A stretch of DNA of 64,000 bases, taken from the NCBI GenBank assembly GCA_943736015.1, contig OX031065.1, forward strand, positions 42,856,427 to 42,920,426, read 5' to 3'. How positions within the stretch are numbered: position 1 is the first letter of the stretch; the number at the start of each line of letters is the position of its first letter. Made by a program: the position numbers and the translations under genes. This stretch comes from Tridacna crocea (taxonomy: Eukaryota > Mollusca > Bivalvia > Cardiida > Cardiidae). Positions 42,963 through 52,870 of the stretch are shown in pieces. The notes beneath the pieces are model-generated. The model was not told the origin of the DNA, did not search any database, and worked only from the letters and a program-made list of their open reading frames with translations.

Positions 42963-43400
42963 TTTATTTCATGCTTTCCGGTAGGATATCGAGAAATAGC
43001 AGTGAAAATATTTTTCGATCTTACACTGATACGACCAGTGAAAATACCGATTTTCACGTTCTTGTTGCCTAGGTAAATTGCGCGTGCCTAACAACCAGAT
43101 GGGAAATATGACGTCATATACCTTACATTTCTCGCGCTTGACGTAACGTTGCTATGCGGGAGGGGTACTCCACGGGGAATAACGGAAAAGAACTGTACTG
43201 AATTTTGATAAGGGTTAAAAGCATAAAATAAATAGAATATTTGTTTTTTTCGGTGAAAGATCGAAATTTATTTCATCGAGTGGACACCATCGGTAATATT
43301 TTCACGAGTGGCGCAGCCACGAGTGAAAATATTACCGATGGTGTCCACTCGATGAAATAAATTTCGATCTTACACCGAAAAAAACAAATATCCTCTATAT
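42963..43400 (+). mobile_element. EHP element, complete
   Basis: TTTCATGCTTTCCGGTAGGA at the left. Shortened middle (lacks the GCTCCTCCCAGAAA step). Then an almost perfect hairpin at about 43245-43386 with loop GGCGCAGCC. Ends AAATATCCTCTATA. Good reference copy. Confidence 0.92.
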
Positions 43401-44696
43401 ATACAATGAAAAAACCTATATGGGTAACGGTAAATCAAAACTCTTTGCTATCACATAAATTTTTCCGTCAAATGAAATGGCAAGGAGATTCAGAAAAGTC
43501 CTTTTGTTTTAATTTGTTTTCAACATATATTCACAAGCCCTCTTTTTCAAGTTGGTTAAAACTCAGGATAGTGAACTGGTCTTCGTTGCACAGGAACACT
43601 GCACAACTCTATAGACTTTGCTGTGCCAGGAGAGGCGATTTAACTACGTTATGTCTTTACTCTAAACTCGCCTTCTAACAGTACTTTCAGTACTTTGATT
43701 TGATTAGGGTAATAGTTGGTGTTTATTTTTAGTATCCTGGAAATACTTGTGTAAAACTAATAGCTCTTCAAATTAACCATATCACTGTTATGTTAAGTTT
43801 GATTGATGTCAGAGCTAACATTAGGATATTAACTTCTAATTGCAAATACCATTCAGACTGTAAACGTTAAAAACAAACCAAATGAAAATAATCGCATAAT
43901 CTGTGACAAAAAAAATACATAGGAAATAACCAAAACAATTAAATGGCAGCTTGTTTATTTTTATCCTCGCATAAACAGCAATTACACTAAAATTCTACGG
44001 AGTTTAAGATCACCCCAAGTGAGACTATACTAAACATTACGATTGTTTCCAATATACTTTTAATTTTAGAGGACCTGTTACATTAACATACATTTGTTGA
44101 CCAACACCACCAAACTTTTGTTTGAAGATGTTTGTTCATGTTTGTCCATATTGTGTCTGCAATACAACAAATCGAGCACACAAAGTCGGTGATGTTTGAA
44201 AATCGGGTGATGCATTCATCACATGCTAACATGACAATTTCTGACTGGTCAGTATATTTAAAAACACCATTTACCAACAAGAAAAGCAAACAAAAATAAA
44301 CATGTCCAAACACAATCAAACTCTGTTTTAGCAATGTTTGCCCATGTTTGCTGGTATAGAACAGCCAGACTGCAAAGTAGATCACTAAGATTTTGCCGTC
44401 GTCCATTATTGTCCTGAAAAAGATTACTTTATCATTGATTACATCCTGACCTGGCAAATTTGTAGATGAGGACACCTCAAATATACCTCAAATTATTAAG
44501 GTTTGATATACATGTATGAACGCAATTAATACATATAAATACATTTTTACTTAAGGAGATGGGGGCTCATATAGAAAAAAATCTGTACATGATTTACAAA
44601 AATAATTAGTTTGCAAGTCGGAAAAGGTCGTTGACTTGACAAGACGTATTACACGTTATAAGAATAGACATACGGCATTTGAGCAGTGCCGGACAG
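43401..44696. other. No recognised feature; weak 130-codon ORF on minus strand
   Basis: The minus-strand ORF 44083-44475 (130 codons, hydrophobic middle) has no recognised domain. Its bases contain imperfect repeats of ATGTTTG(T/C)(T/C)CATGTTTG, so it may be repeat DNA. It lies 260 bp from, and divergent to, the possible exon at 44736. Confidence 0.35.
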
Positions 44697-45155
44697 AATC
44701 ACGGCGGGGAATCACGAGACACAACAACAACAACAATGGCCGACATTTTAAGAAATTCCCCCACTTCAGGTAAGAAAATATTCAATAATTCCCTTAATAC
44801 GTGACCGATTGGAATTTGGTTTGAAGCAAAGAAGGCGGAAGGACTCCAGGGATGCTTGATGTGTTAGATCTTTTAAACAACACCTGATAAAAAAAGTTAT
44901 TGACGAGCAAACGAATTTTTACCCCGGATAACGTTCGCGTCAAAAATAAACAAAATGCACAAACAGGCCAGATTTCTTCTTTTACTGCTTATTGTGTTCT
45001 CTTATGCATAAAATGTGAAGAGTATGAATAAAAAGTGTTGTCACTATCACTACTTTTTTATTTGAATACGATTTTCTAGGTAAACAACGTTATTTTTTTA
45101 AAATGATGTAGTTCACGTCAGGAAATTTTTATGATAACGTTCACGTCATAAGTAG
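44697..45155 (+). repeat. Long inverted repeat, left arm
   Basis: Pairs with 47005-47379 over ~375 bp at roughly 80-85% by eye. Shared segments in order: CACGGCGGG-AATCACG, AACAACAATG-CCGACATTT, CCCACTTCAGGTAAGAAAAT, AGATCTTTTAAACAACACCT, ATTGACGAGCAAAC, GGATAACGTTC, TATGCATAAAATGTG, GATTTTCTAGGTAAA and two GTTCACGTCA motifs. This arm has ~82 bp extra at 44780-44861. Confidence 0.9.
44736..44769 (+). other. Possible first coding exon with splice donor
   Basis: ATG at 44736 after a (CAA)n leader (ACAACAACAACAACA), then 11 codons reading MADILRNSPTS and a split codon, followed by GTAAGAAAAT at 44770, a strong donor. In the other arm the copy reads ATGCCCGACATTTGA, a stop after four codons, but keeps the donor. 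No downstream exon identified. Inference only. Confidence 0.25.
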
Positions 45156-45166
45156 AATGTAGAATA

Positions 45167-45620
45167 TATTTATTTCGTGCTTTCCGGTAGGATATCGAGA
45201 AATAGTAGTGGATATATTTTTCGAGCTTACACTGGTACCACCAGTGAAAATACCGATTTTCACGTTCTTGTTGCATAGGTAAATTGCGCGTGCCTCACAA
45301 CCAGATGGAAATATTGTGTCATTTACCTTACATTTCTCGTTCTTGACGTAATATTGTAGTGCGTTGGGCTATGCTGGAGGGCTACGCCACGGGGAATAAC
45401 AGAAAAGAATTGTACTGGATTTTGATAAGGCTCCTCCCAAGAAAGGGTTAAAAGCATGAAATAAATACAATCTTTTTTTTAAATCGAAATTTATTTCATC
45501 TCGTGAATACTATCGGTAATATTTTCACTCGTGGCTTCACCACTCGTGAAAATATTACAGATAATGTCCAATCGATGAAATAAATTTCGATCTTTCACCG
45601 AAAAAAACAAATACCCTCTA
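45167..45620 (+). mobile_element. EHP element inside the inverted-repeat loop
   Basis: Starts TTATTTCGTGCTTTCCGGTA eleven bases from the left arm. Normal order, hairpin loop GGCTTCACC, left hairpin arm lacking the TCGGTGAAAG step. Ends AAATACCCTCTATAC. Confidence 0.9.
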
Positions 45621-46908
45621 TACATTTCATTATCTTAGTTGCGTCATGTTGTCTTGAATATCATGTTAATGCATGCTTAAAATTATGAAATTGTCTGATT
45701 TTAGCCATATTTAAAAGTGTTACGTGTTGTGTCTAGTTGTTTAAAGCATGTACAAAGTGTATTCTTATTTAGTACTGATTACTGATGGGATCCTACTAAA
45801 ATACGCCATGGACAATTTATACGCCATGGGAGTTTTTGCATGCCACAGCTGTTCCACAGCAGTGAAATAATATAGTAGAATGTATTGATATATGCATTTT
45901 ACATTACATACTAATGTTTCATCGATATATATTTTGCAAGACATTTGCCTTTGAAATTGTGATAAATAACAAAGGGAGACAACTCTTATGACATAAGTAT
46001 GAGATATGAAACTTTGCTCGCCCGAGCAATAGTATATCGATTAAAAAGGACAAAAATTTGTTATCATTGTGTAATATACCATAATTACTACGAAATTTGT
46101 CTCTTTTTACACACGAAGATCGGGAGACTACGTAGTTTTGGCTCGCCATGGCAGAATTTCTTCGCCAGAGCGTTCCAGCTAAAATACAACGAGTAAATTA
46201 CTATAAATACTTCTTTTATTGGTTATTTCTTACTACATGTTTAAATTTCAATAAGATTCACTTTGTATATTACAGGAAATTTGGAATTACAAATCAACCT
46301 GTTCTACGGGTGAAACAAGGGAATTAATACCGTATTTATTAACAGAACACACAAGATATTCTTAATGTGTATTCAACCACAGGAATTTGATATTCTATAA
46401 CCAAAATATATGATAAAAAAAATGATGAAAAAAAAAACTCCCCTATATAATATAAGCACAAGGAATGCAACGTCTCGATTGCTGGCGCTAGCAACCGACA
46501 GCCTTTTCCAACCAAAATCACCCACGAAACACACATTGATAATAATTTCCTTTAGCCTCGCGATATACAACACACAAATGTACCTGCGACATTCGGCTAT
46601 ACCTCTGTAGACAATTTTCCACAATATTTTCATAAGGATCGCCACTAAGGGAATTTGGAAAAGTGATTTTAGGGGTTTAATAGTCCAATCATTTTATTTT
46701 TCGATGGTTTAACAAACGAGAGTGGATTCTGCCTAAAAGTAAACCGAGCATTCTCCAATTTGCTCTCTCATGTCTAGCTCAGATGACCGAAATGTCTTTA
46801 TTTCTATATATAATGGTTAATAAATGCATATTAATTTGTATCTGGTTATCTACATAAATTCCGCATATTATATGATTCTGCAAATTAAACGGTATATTTG
46901 ATATTTGA

Positions 46909-46957
<49 letters not shown>

Positions 46958-47004
46958 TTCAAATTACACCAGTATTCATGATAGAACTATTTTGATATGA
47001 AAAG
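45621..47004. other. Loop of the long inverted repeat, unrecognised
   Basis: AT-rich. Contains TACGCCATGG twice (45804, 45829), a small palindrome TTTGCTCGCCCGAGCAAT near 46012 and a (CT)n tract. ORFs of 65-90 codons here have no domain. Confidence 0.45.
46912..46955 (+). repeat. (TC)n microsatellite
   Basis: About 22 uninterrupted TC units. Confidence 0.95.
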
Positions 47005-47379
47005 CTATTTATGACGTGAACGGTACCATAAAAAAAATCCTGACGTGAACGATATTATTTTCGAAAATAACGTTATTTACCTAGAAAATCATATTCTGCT
47101 TAAGAATATTGATAGTGACAAGACTTTTCATTCATGCTTTCCACATTTTATGCATACGGGAACACAATAAATGCACTAAAACAAGAAAAGTAGCATGTTT
47201 GTGTGTTTTATTAATTTTTGCCGTGAACGTTATCCAGGGTAAAAATTTGTTTGCTCGTCAATATCTTTTTTATCAGGTGTTGTTTAAAAGATCTAACAGA
47301 TTTTCTTACCTGAAGTGGGAGAATTTCGTCAAATGTCGGGCATTGTTGTTTGTGTCACGTGATTACCCGCCGTGAGAAT
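47005..47379 (-). repeat. Long inverted repeat, right arm
   Basis: Reverse partner of 44697-45155. Read on the minus strand it keeps CTTCAGGTAAGAAAATC and TCTTTTAAACAACACCTGAT but lacks the 82-bp insert. Outer ends fade at GAATGG on this side and GAATCA on the other. No target-site duplication seen. Confidence 0.9.
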
Positions 47380-47394
47380 GGATTATAACGCATT

Positions 47395-47830
47395 TCCGTG
47401 ATGCATTATACCGAGCAAATTACAATAGCATTATGAATCAATACATGGCACTCTAGTGCTTTGACATGCGGAAAATTATACATATAAAACACTACCGAAA
47501 TTTCGACCAATGGCTGCCTCTGCAAAACGCGCAGGTTGACATGCTTCAATACGTCATGCAGATGCTTCAACCCTTTATCCCATAAGGCATTTCTATGGCA
47601 TCTCTAGTTGACCCTAAATAACAGCAAGAATGAAGCCGTTTCTTATGTGTATATGGCACCTTTTGATAGCATAGAAAACATTGTGACAAAAGGTGAAATT
47701 GCTCGTCACGAGCAATTTCACCATTTGCCACAATATTTTCCAAAGGCTCCTACAAGCAATGCGTAGAAATGAGTATCTATGGAGTAAAGGATTAAATGCC
47801 CTTTCCACAAAGCACACCCTTTGTACATTG
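47395..47830 (-). mobile_element. GHP element interrupted by TAP3
   Basis: GGACCA-type middle is decayed. Hairpin remains: GCGCAGGTTGACATGC. The terminus CATGCAGATGCTTCAA is interrupted at 47567 and resumes ATGCCCTTTCCACAAAGCAC. Confidence 0.65.
47567..47795 (-). mobile_element. TAP3 element inside a GHP terminus
   Basis: Left site TCAA (47567-47570), right site TTAA (47792-47795). Core GCTCGTCACGAGC, arms with three mismatches. Sits at the same GHP terminal TTAA as the copy at 33958, but in the opposite GHP end. Confidence 0.92.
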
Positions 47831-47969
47831 TTTCTGACAGAAGCATTTCTTTATTGCTTCGGTAATGAAAAATAAAATACACGATTATAGGTCTGCCAAA
47901 ACGCGACGAGAGAAAAGATGTGGAAATAGCTCTTCCTATTTTATGTTCACCCTTAAATGTCTGAGCGTA

Positions 47970-48047
47970 ATTTTATTTTGTCGTCTGCATGCAGTGCTTT
48001 CAATTTGGACCAGCCTAAAATTTTGTCGTTACGTAGTAAAAAGTTAA
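47970..48047 (+). repeat. TAP long-flank fragment
   Basis: TTTTATTTTGTCGTCTGCAT, GCTTTCAATTTGGACCAGCC, TAAAATTTTGTCG and AAAAAGTTAA with TTAA at 48044-48047. The core and left half are missing. Confidence 0.75.
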
Positions 48048-48135
48048 TCGGCCAAAGGTATTTGTCTTTTAAGTTCGAAATACAAAAAAGAAAGCAAGTT
48101 ATGTACAGTTGTGTCATTTCAGAGGTGTTTAGATT

Positions 48136-48163
<28 letters not shown>
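48136..48163 (+). repeat. (CAA)n microsatellite
   Basis: Nine uninterrupted ACA units. Confidence 0.9.
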
Positions 48164-48166
<3 letters not shown>

Positions 48167-48189
48167 CTTCCCAGAAAAAAAGAATACTT

Positions 48190-48305
48190 CAGCGGACGGT
48201 GTAAATGAAGGATCAGTCTGCGCATTCTCAGCAGCCTGATTTTTTATCAACAGTCTCTTTCTATAATCATTGTTGAGATGCTTTGACGGCCTTGAGATTT
48301 CAAAA
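48190..48305. repeat. TAP4 degenerate copy
   Basis: CAGCGGACGGTGTAAATGAA, GGATCAGTCTGCGCATTCTC, AGCAGCCTGATTTTTTATC. Termini not found. Confidence 0.45.
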
Positions 48306-48563
48306 GTCCGACTTACAGCATTCATTTCATTTGTTTAGAAGGGTAAAGAGTTGGTTATCATAAATTTTCTTGCCATGAAACCCGAGTCGTCAAATGTTCA
48401 TTAAATGAAAATAATAAGGTAGACAAAACAAAAAATGAAGAGTTATCTAAAGAGATAATTGTAAATGCCTTTCACAATTAACCTTGATATTTGCAAAGAC
48501 GTAATTTCTATTGTTGTAATTATTCTCTTTCAATTATATGTAGTCTAGCAAAAATAAAAGTCA

Positions 48564-48792
48564 TTAACCCATTACCACACAATCCCTACTTTTGACGCCC
48601 TTGAGAAAGAAGCCTTTAGAAAACATTGTGGGAAAAGGAGAAAATGCTGGTAACCAGCATTTTCTCCTTTTCCCACAATGTTTTCTACCCTTCACAAAAC
48701 AAATTTCAAATTTTCAGTCACTTTTGTTTTGTCGTCTGCAAACGCTTTCAATGTGGACCAGTCTAAAATATTGTCGTTTGGTGATGGGTTAA
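48564..48792 (+). mobile_element. TAP1 element
   Basis: TTAA at 48564-48567 and 48789-48792. Perfect core with CATTGTG/CACAATG arms at about 48620-48686. Close in flank sequence to the copy at 32502-32732 (both have CCTTTAGAAAACATT and CACAAAACAAATTTCAAATT). Confidence 0.95.
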
Positions 48793-49094
48793 AAGCTGTA
48801 AAGGTACTTTAAATCGTAAAAAAGGAGATAAGAAGATATTTTGTACATAAATCGGATTCAAAAGTGAAGTTTTTCTTTATGAAATAAAGCACTGATTTAA
48901 CCAAATTCCTGGTAAATGTGACAGTCGTTTTGCACATTTCTGTATTCTGTTTTTTTTGTGAGATACTCAGTCTGAAAAAATGAATTATGTTTACTTGCAT
49001 TTCATTTCTTTTGATAGCTTATTTAGAAATATGGTAGGTTATGAATTTATATTTATGGTTAAGATGAATGAAAAATGCGTTTTTCATATTTTCT
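48793..49094. other. No recognised feature
   Basis: Nothing supported. Confidence 0.5.
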
Positions 49095-49770
49095 GACTTT
49101 GCAACTGAAGGCGGAAATACTAGTGTCTGCAAAGCAGAGAACTGACCCTCCTCTACAAAATGACCCGTGGGTAATTTCTCTACGGAGAGAAATGGTCCAT
49201 GGGCCATTTTTGTACGTGGAGGAGTGACCCGGGTCATTATTCTACGTAAAGAAATTAGCCCAGAGGGTCATTCCTGTACCTAGTGAAACGACTTCTGGGG
49301 TCATTTCTCTACGTAGAATAATGACCCGGGTCATTTTGAAGGGAAAGGTCATTTCTCTGCATTACACCGTGCCATTCAACCTGAGGAATAATGACGTGAT
49401 TTATGCACTTTGACCCTATATTTTTTTACGCTTCATGTAATAGTGTAATATGTAGGTACCTGGTAAACAGCGAATGCCGTTCAACCAACATGACCTAATT
49501 TAGGCTCATTTACAAATGTACATTTCTCGCGCTTTACGCAATAATGCAATGCGTTGTTATCTGAAGGGGCTATGCCACGGAGAATTACCGAAAACAACTG
49601 TGCTAAATTTGCCCAAAAGTCTAAACGAAAAAGGCGTTAGAAGCTTGAAATAAACAGAATATTTTCTGTTTAAAAAAAAAAACATTGAAGTTTAATTCAT
49701 CGAGTGAACATTATTTGGTAAGATTTTCATAAATGCCACGACCACGAATGAAAATATTACCGACGATGTT
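49095..49770 (+). mobile_element. EHP element, old, with palindrome-rich insert
   Basis: GCAACTGAAGGCGGAAATAC is a 41-bp-unit-like start. After a foreign block (49140-49365) it continues: GTACCTGGTAAACAGCGAAT, ACATTTCTCGCGCTTTACGC, AATGCGTTGTTATC, CTATGCCACGGAGAAT, AAGCTTGAAATAAACA and a decayed hairpin (CATCGAGTGAACATTATTTG, GAAAATATTACCGACGATG). Confidence 0.65.
49140..49365. repeat. Block of GACCCGGGTC and CTACGTAG palindromes
   Basis: ATGACCCGGGTCAT or close variants occur at about 49162, 49193, 49225 (GTGACCCGGGTCAT) and 49321. CTACGTAGA or variants occur between them (CTACGGAG, GTACGTGGAG, CTACGTAAAG, CTACGTAGAA). The two palindromes alternate at ~30-bp spacing. Found nowhere else in the window. 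Confidence 0.75.
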
Positions 49771-50544
49771 TACGAAGTCTTTGCCACGCAGGTTTATTTT
49801 CAGGGAAGTAAATGTTTTTGACTGTCTTTGTTATGATGTAAAATCTAAACACCTCTGAAATGACATAACCGAACATAACTTTGCTTTCTTGTCATATTTC
49901 GAACCTAAAAGAAAAATAACTTCGGCCGATTACAATAGCAATCAATTTCATTACATGTTGCTGACCGGCTTTTAAAGTCTATTCGTGAAAAGGAGCAACT
50001 CCTTCAGGTATTCAGTAAAGGTTTTGTTGTTGTAACAATCGTTGCTTCATATGATCGAAGGAAAAAATCGGTTCTTTCCTTCATATAGTAATGCTATGTA
50101 CCACAACGTACAAATGATTTTGTCATCTGCCAAATAAATGTTAAAATGGATCTTTTATAGATACATCTTGTCAGTGCTGCGATCCCACTCTCAGTACCAT
50201 CAGTGCTTTGATTTTCGTTCATTTTTTTTCGCTCGACGAAAAAATTTAAAAATATCAAGATTTGCAGACTATGAACTAAATGTATACTCGGCGTCCATAA
50301 AAAAAAAGTCACCAGGTACTAAAGTTGAATAATTTTTACATTGCCACAACAGAGAAAATTTCAATTACGTCATTTACCAACGTATTTTTTTGACATGAGA
50401 ATGCCCCTATGCCTTTGTGCTTCACGTTGAAACTGTAACAATGTGCCAGAAAAAATATAGCTTTTTCAGGAATTATGCCTTTTAATCAATACAGAGTAAA
50501 TTTTGAATGACTAGTTGGTGACTTGTCATTGACGCTGAGTATAG
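49771..50544. other. No recognised feature
   Basis: AT-rich. ORFs of 64-72 codons around 50094-50332 have no domain. Confidence 0.5.
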
Positions 50545-50772
50545 TTAACCCATTACCACACAATCCCTACTTTTGACGCCGCTGAGAAAGAAGCATTTGA
50601 AAACACTGTGGGAAAAGGAGAAAATGCTGGTAACCAGCATTTTCTCCTTTTCCCACAGTGTTTTCTACCCTTCCCAGAACAAATTTCAATTTTTCAGTCA
50701 CTTATATTTTGTCGTCTGCAAATGCTTTGAATTTAGGCCAGTCTAAAATTTTCTCGTGTGGTAAAGAGTTAA
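50545..50772 (+). mobile_element. TAP1 element
   Basis: TTAA at 50545-50548 and 50769-50772. Perfect core, CACTGTG/CACAGTG arms. Right terminus TCTCGTGTGGTAAAGAG. Confidence 0.95.
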
Positions 50773-50851
50773 CTCAATGGAATTTGTGTATGGAGAGCAT
50801 ACTTGTTTCCAGCATTTCTATTTTTCCTAAAATATTTTCAAATACCCTGCT

Positions 50852-50936
50852 ATTACCGGAGACCACTCCTTAATGGATTCTTAACAACCGCGTTGGAGAG
50901 ATATCTCTTTAGCTCAGTGCTTATGGAATTAGTCTT
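50852..50936 (+). mobile_element. J-type repeat, truncated
   Basis: GGAGACCACTCCTTAATGGA, CAACCGCGTTGGAGAGATAT, CTCTTTAGCTCAGTGCTTAT (A box). It stops at the TTAA of the next TAP, so the B-box half is lost or displaced. Confidence 0.6.
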
Positions 50937-51121
50937 TTAACTCTTCACCAAACGACAATATTTTAGGCTTGTCCAAATCGAAAGTATTTGCAGACGACAA
51001 AATGAAAGTGACTGAATATTTGAAATTTGTTTTGTGAAGGGTAGAAAACATTGTAACCAGCATTTTCTCATTTTCCCACATTGTTTTCTAAAGGCTTCTT
51101 TCACAGGGGCGTCAAAAGTAG
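50937..51121 (-). mobile_element. TAP element with half its core deleted
   Basis: Left TTAA at 50937-50940 with CTCTTCACCAAACGAC. In the core, GAAAACATTG joins TAACCAGCATTTTCTC: about 22 nt of the left arm are gone. The right terminus is missing after GGGGCGTCAAAAGTAGG. Confidence 0.85.
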
Positions 51122-51189
51122 GAAAAACGAAGATATTTGCCCGTCATGGGCTCGATTCATTTATTATTCCGAAAAGACAAATGGTAATC

Positions 51190-51450
51190 AAGTTACACTC
51201 TGTAAAAACGGGGTTTGATGTACCTACAAAAACAAATATCGACCTGGGTCAGCCTCCTCAGTTCGCCTCGACGAACCTTTGTCGAAAAAGTTATCTATTG
51301 ATAATTTTTTTTTTGTATGTCCAAGGACCAGTCTACTTCATGATTCAGTTGGTTGTTATAGAAACTGGGTTGTATGTTTCTAAAATCATGAGATGATTTG
51401 TTTGATATCATGCCTCATGACGATACATCAAATCCCCTTTTTGCGAGAGT
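51190..51450 (+). mobile_element. GHP element
   Basis: Starts TTACACTCTGTAAAAACGGG and GTTTGATGTACCTAC. Damaged hairpin (CGACCTGGGTCAGCCTCCTC, AGTTCGCC). Middle GGACCAGTCTACTTCATGAT. Ends GATACATCAAATCCCCTTTT and TGCGAGAGTATCAC. Confidence 0.7.
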
Positions 51451-51617
51451 ATCACGTATTTGTTGTTATCTATAAGTGTAGATGCTGGGGTGAAGAATTT
51501 AGTCTCTAGAAAGTATTGTCTAATACTTAAAAAGCCGTTTGCGAAAATAAAACCTTAATCTGTTTAAAAGTACTTTATGCTTCAATTATTGAAATTACAG
51601 GAAAACTAAATTACAGT

Positions 51618-51838
51618 TTAACCCTTAGGCTGTTAAGCGCGATTCGCCGACTTTTTTGCGGGCAGTGTAGATCAAGATCAGACTGCACAGAACGTGCAGT
51701 CTGATCTTGGATTTAAACTGTCCGATAAGGATATGTTATTCCCCAGTACATAACTTTGAAAAAAGCCAAGTTTGGGTCTTTTTCTATCGAATCGACAATT
51801 TTACTTTAGTTACATGTATTTGACAGGAAAAAGGTTAA
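51618..51838 (+). mobile_element. TAP4 element
   Basis: TTAA at 51618-51621 and 51835-51838, 221 bp. Left terminus CCCTTAGGCTGTTAAGCGCG, core AGATCAGACTGCACAGAACG with inverse arm, right terminus GGAAAAAGGTTAA. Confidence 0.9.
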
Positions 51839-51864
51839 TCTTGTACCTAAATAGAGCCTTTTTG

Positions 51865-51965
51865 ACGATCACAGTAGAGGTCTATTAAAACAGCGTAAGG
51901 ACATTATGGTTAGTACTACTATCTCCTTTTTCCATAATGTTTTCTATTCTTTCAACAGACAAGTT
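51865..51965. repeat. Decayed TAP copy
   Basis: CATTATGGTTAGTACTACTA, TCTCCTTTTTCCATAATGTT and TTCTATTC are a shrunken core. Termini not identified. Confidence 0.4.
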
Positions 51966-51996
51966 TGAACGATGATTAACTTGTCTGCTTCTGTAT

Positions 51997-52227
51997 TTAA
52001 CCCTTTTCCAAGCGACAAAATTATAGACTGGTCCTAATTAAAAGAACTTGCAGACGCCAAAATAAACGTAACTCAAAAATTAAAATTTGTTTCATGTACG
52101 GTAGAAAACATTGTGGGAAAAGGAGAAAATGCTGGTTACCAGCATTTTCTCCTTTTCCCACAATGTTTTCAGAAGGCTTCTATCTCGGGGTCGTATACAA
52201 ACCAGGGATTGTTTGGGAAAGGGTTAA
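51997..52227 (-). mobile_element. TAP2 element
   Basis: TTAA at 51997-52000 and 52224-52227. Perfect core with GGTTACC centre and CATTGTG/CACAATG arms. Confidence 0.95.
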
Positions 52228-52229
52228 TA

Positions 52230-52268
52230 TGAACAAATCTAATGTTTTGTCTTCGGGTAAAGAGTTAA
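52230..52268 (+). repeat. TAP right-end fragment
   Basis: AATCTAATGTTTTGTCTTCG and GGTAAAGAGTTAA: the last ~35 bp of a TAP element, wedged between two complete copies. Confidence 0.65.
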
Positions 52269-52289
52269 TGACATGGACTGTTGAATCAT

Positions 52290-52485
52290 TGTAACCCAAT
52301 ATAAGATACTTGGAAACACTGTGGGAAAAGGAGAAAATGCTGGTAACCAGCATTTTCTCCTTTTCCCACAGTGTTTTCTACCTTTTCCATAACAAATTTC
52401 AATTTTTCTGTCACCTTTATTTGTCGTCCGCAAATGCTTTCCAATTTAAACCAGTCTAAATTTTTGTCGTGTGGTAAAGAGTTAA
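52290..52485 (+). mobile_element. TAP1 element, left end lost
   Basis: The short flank is replaced by CAATATAAGATACTTGG. Perfect core (GGTAACC, CACTGTG/CACAGTG) and complete long flank to TTAA at 52482-52485. Confidence 0.88.
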
Positions 52486-52711
52486 CACTTTACCAAACAA
52501 TCCCTGGTTTTTACGAAACTGAGAGAGAAGCATTTTGAAACTATTGCAGGAAAAAGAAAAAATGCTGGTAACCAGCATTTCTCCTTTTTCACACAATATT
52601 TTCTCCCTTGATCTAGACAAATTTCAGTTTTTGAGTTTCATTTATATTGTCCTCTGCAAGTGCTTTCAATGTGGACAAGTATAAAGTTTTGTTGTTTGGT
52701 AAAAGAGTTAA
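52482..52711 (+). mobile_element. TAP2 element sharing a TTAA
   Basis: Begins at the same TTAA that ends the previous element and finishes at TTAA 52708-52711. Core arms poor (ACTATTGCAGGAAAAAG, CTTTTTCACACAATATT), so it is the older of the two. Confidence 0.88.
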
Positions 52712-52830
52712 ATACAATACCTAACAGCTGCGTCAGGGAGAATTCCGTTTAGCTCAGTGGTTATATTGTTGACCTTTAGTCCCGGCGTTCTAGGTTGGAA
52801 TCCTGACCAATCAACCAATCATTGTGGCAG
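52712..52830 (+). mobile_element. J-type repeat with tRNA-like head
   Basis: ATACAATACCTAACAGCTGC, TTTAGCTCAGTGGTTATATT (A box), TTCTAGGTTGGAATCCTGAC (B box). It begins at the TTAA end of the TAP2; in other J copies this point is TTTAAATAC, which contains TTAA. Confidence 0.65.
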
Positions 52831-52870
52831 AAGGCGAATAATTATGCTCGTTAGTAAGTACACCTGTCTG

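Noticed and set aside
44083-44475. 130-codon minus-strand ORF as a gene
   Set aside because: No recognised domain, no splice or promoter evidence, and internal imperfect repeats of an ATGTTTG motif suggest repeat DNA. Length is possible by chance in 64 kb.
46990-47390. Polinton/Maverick terminal repeats
   Set aside because: The inverted arms are of suitable length, but only ~1.85 kb lies between them and no integrase, polymerase or capsid-like ORF is visible.
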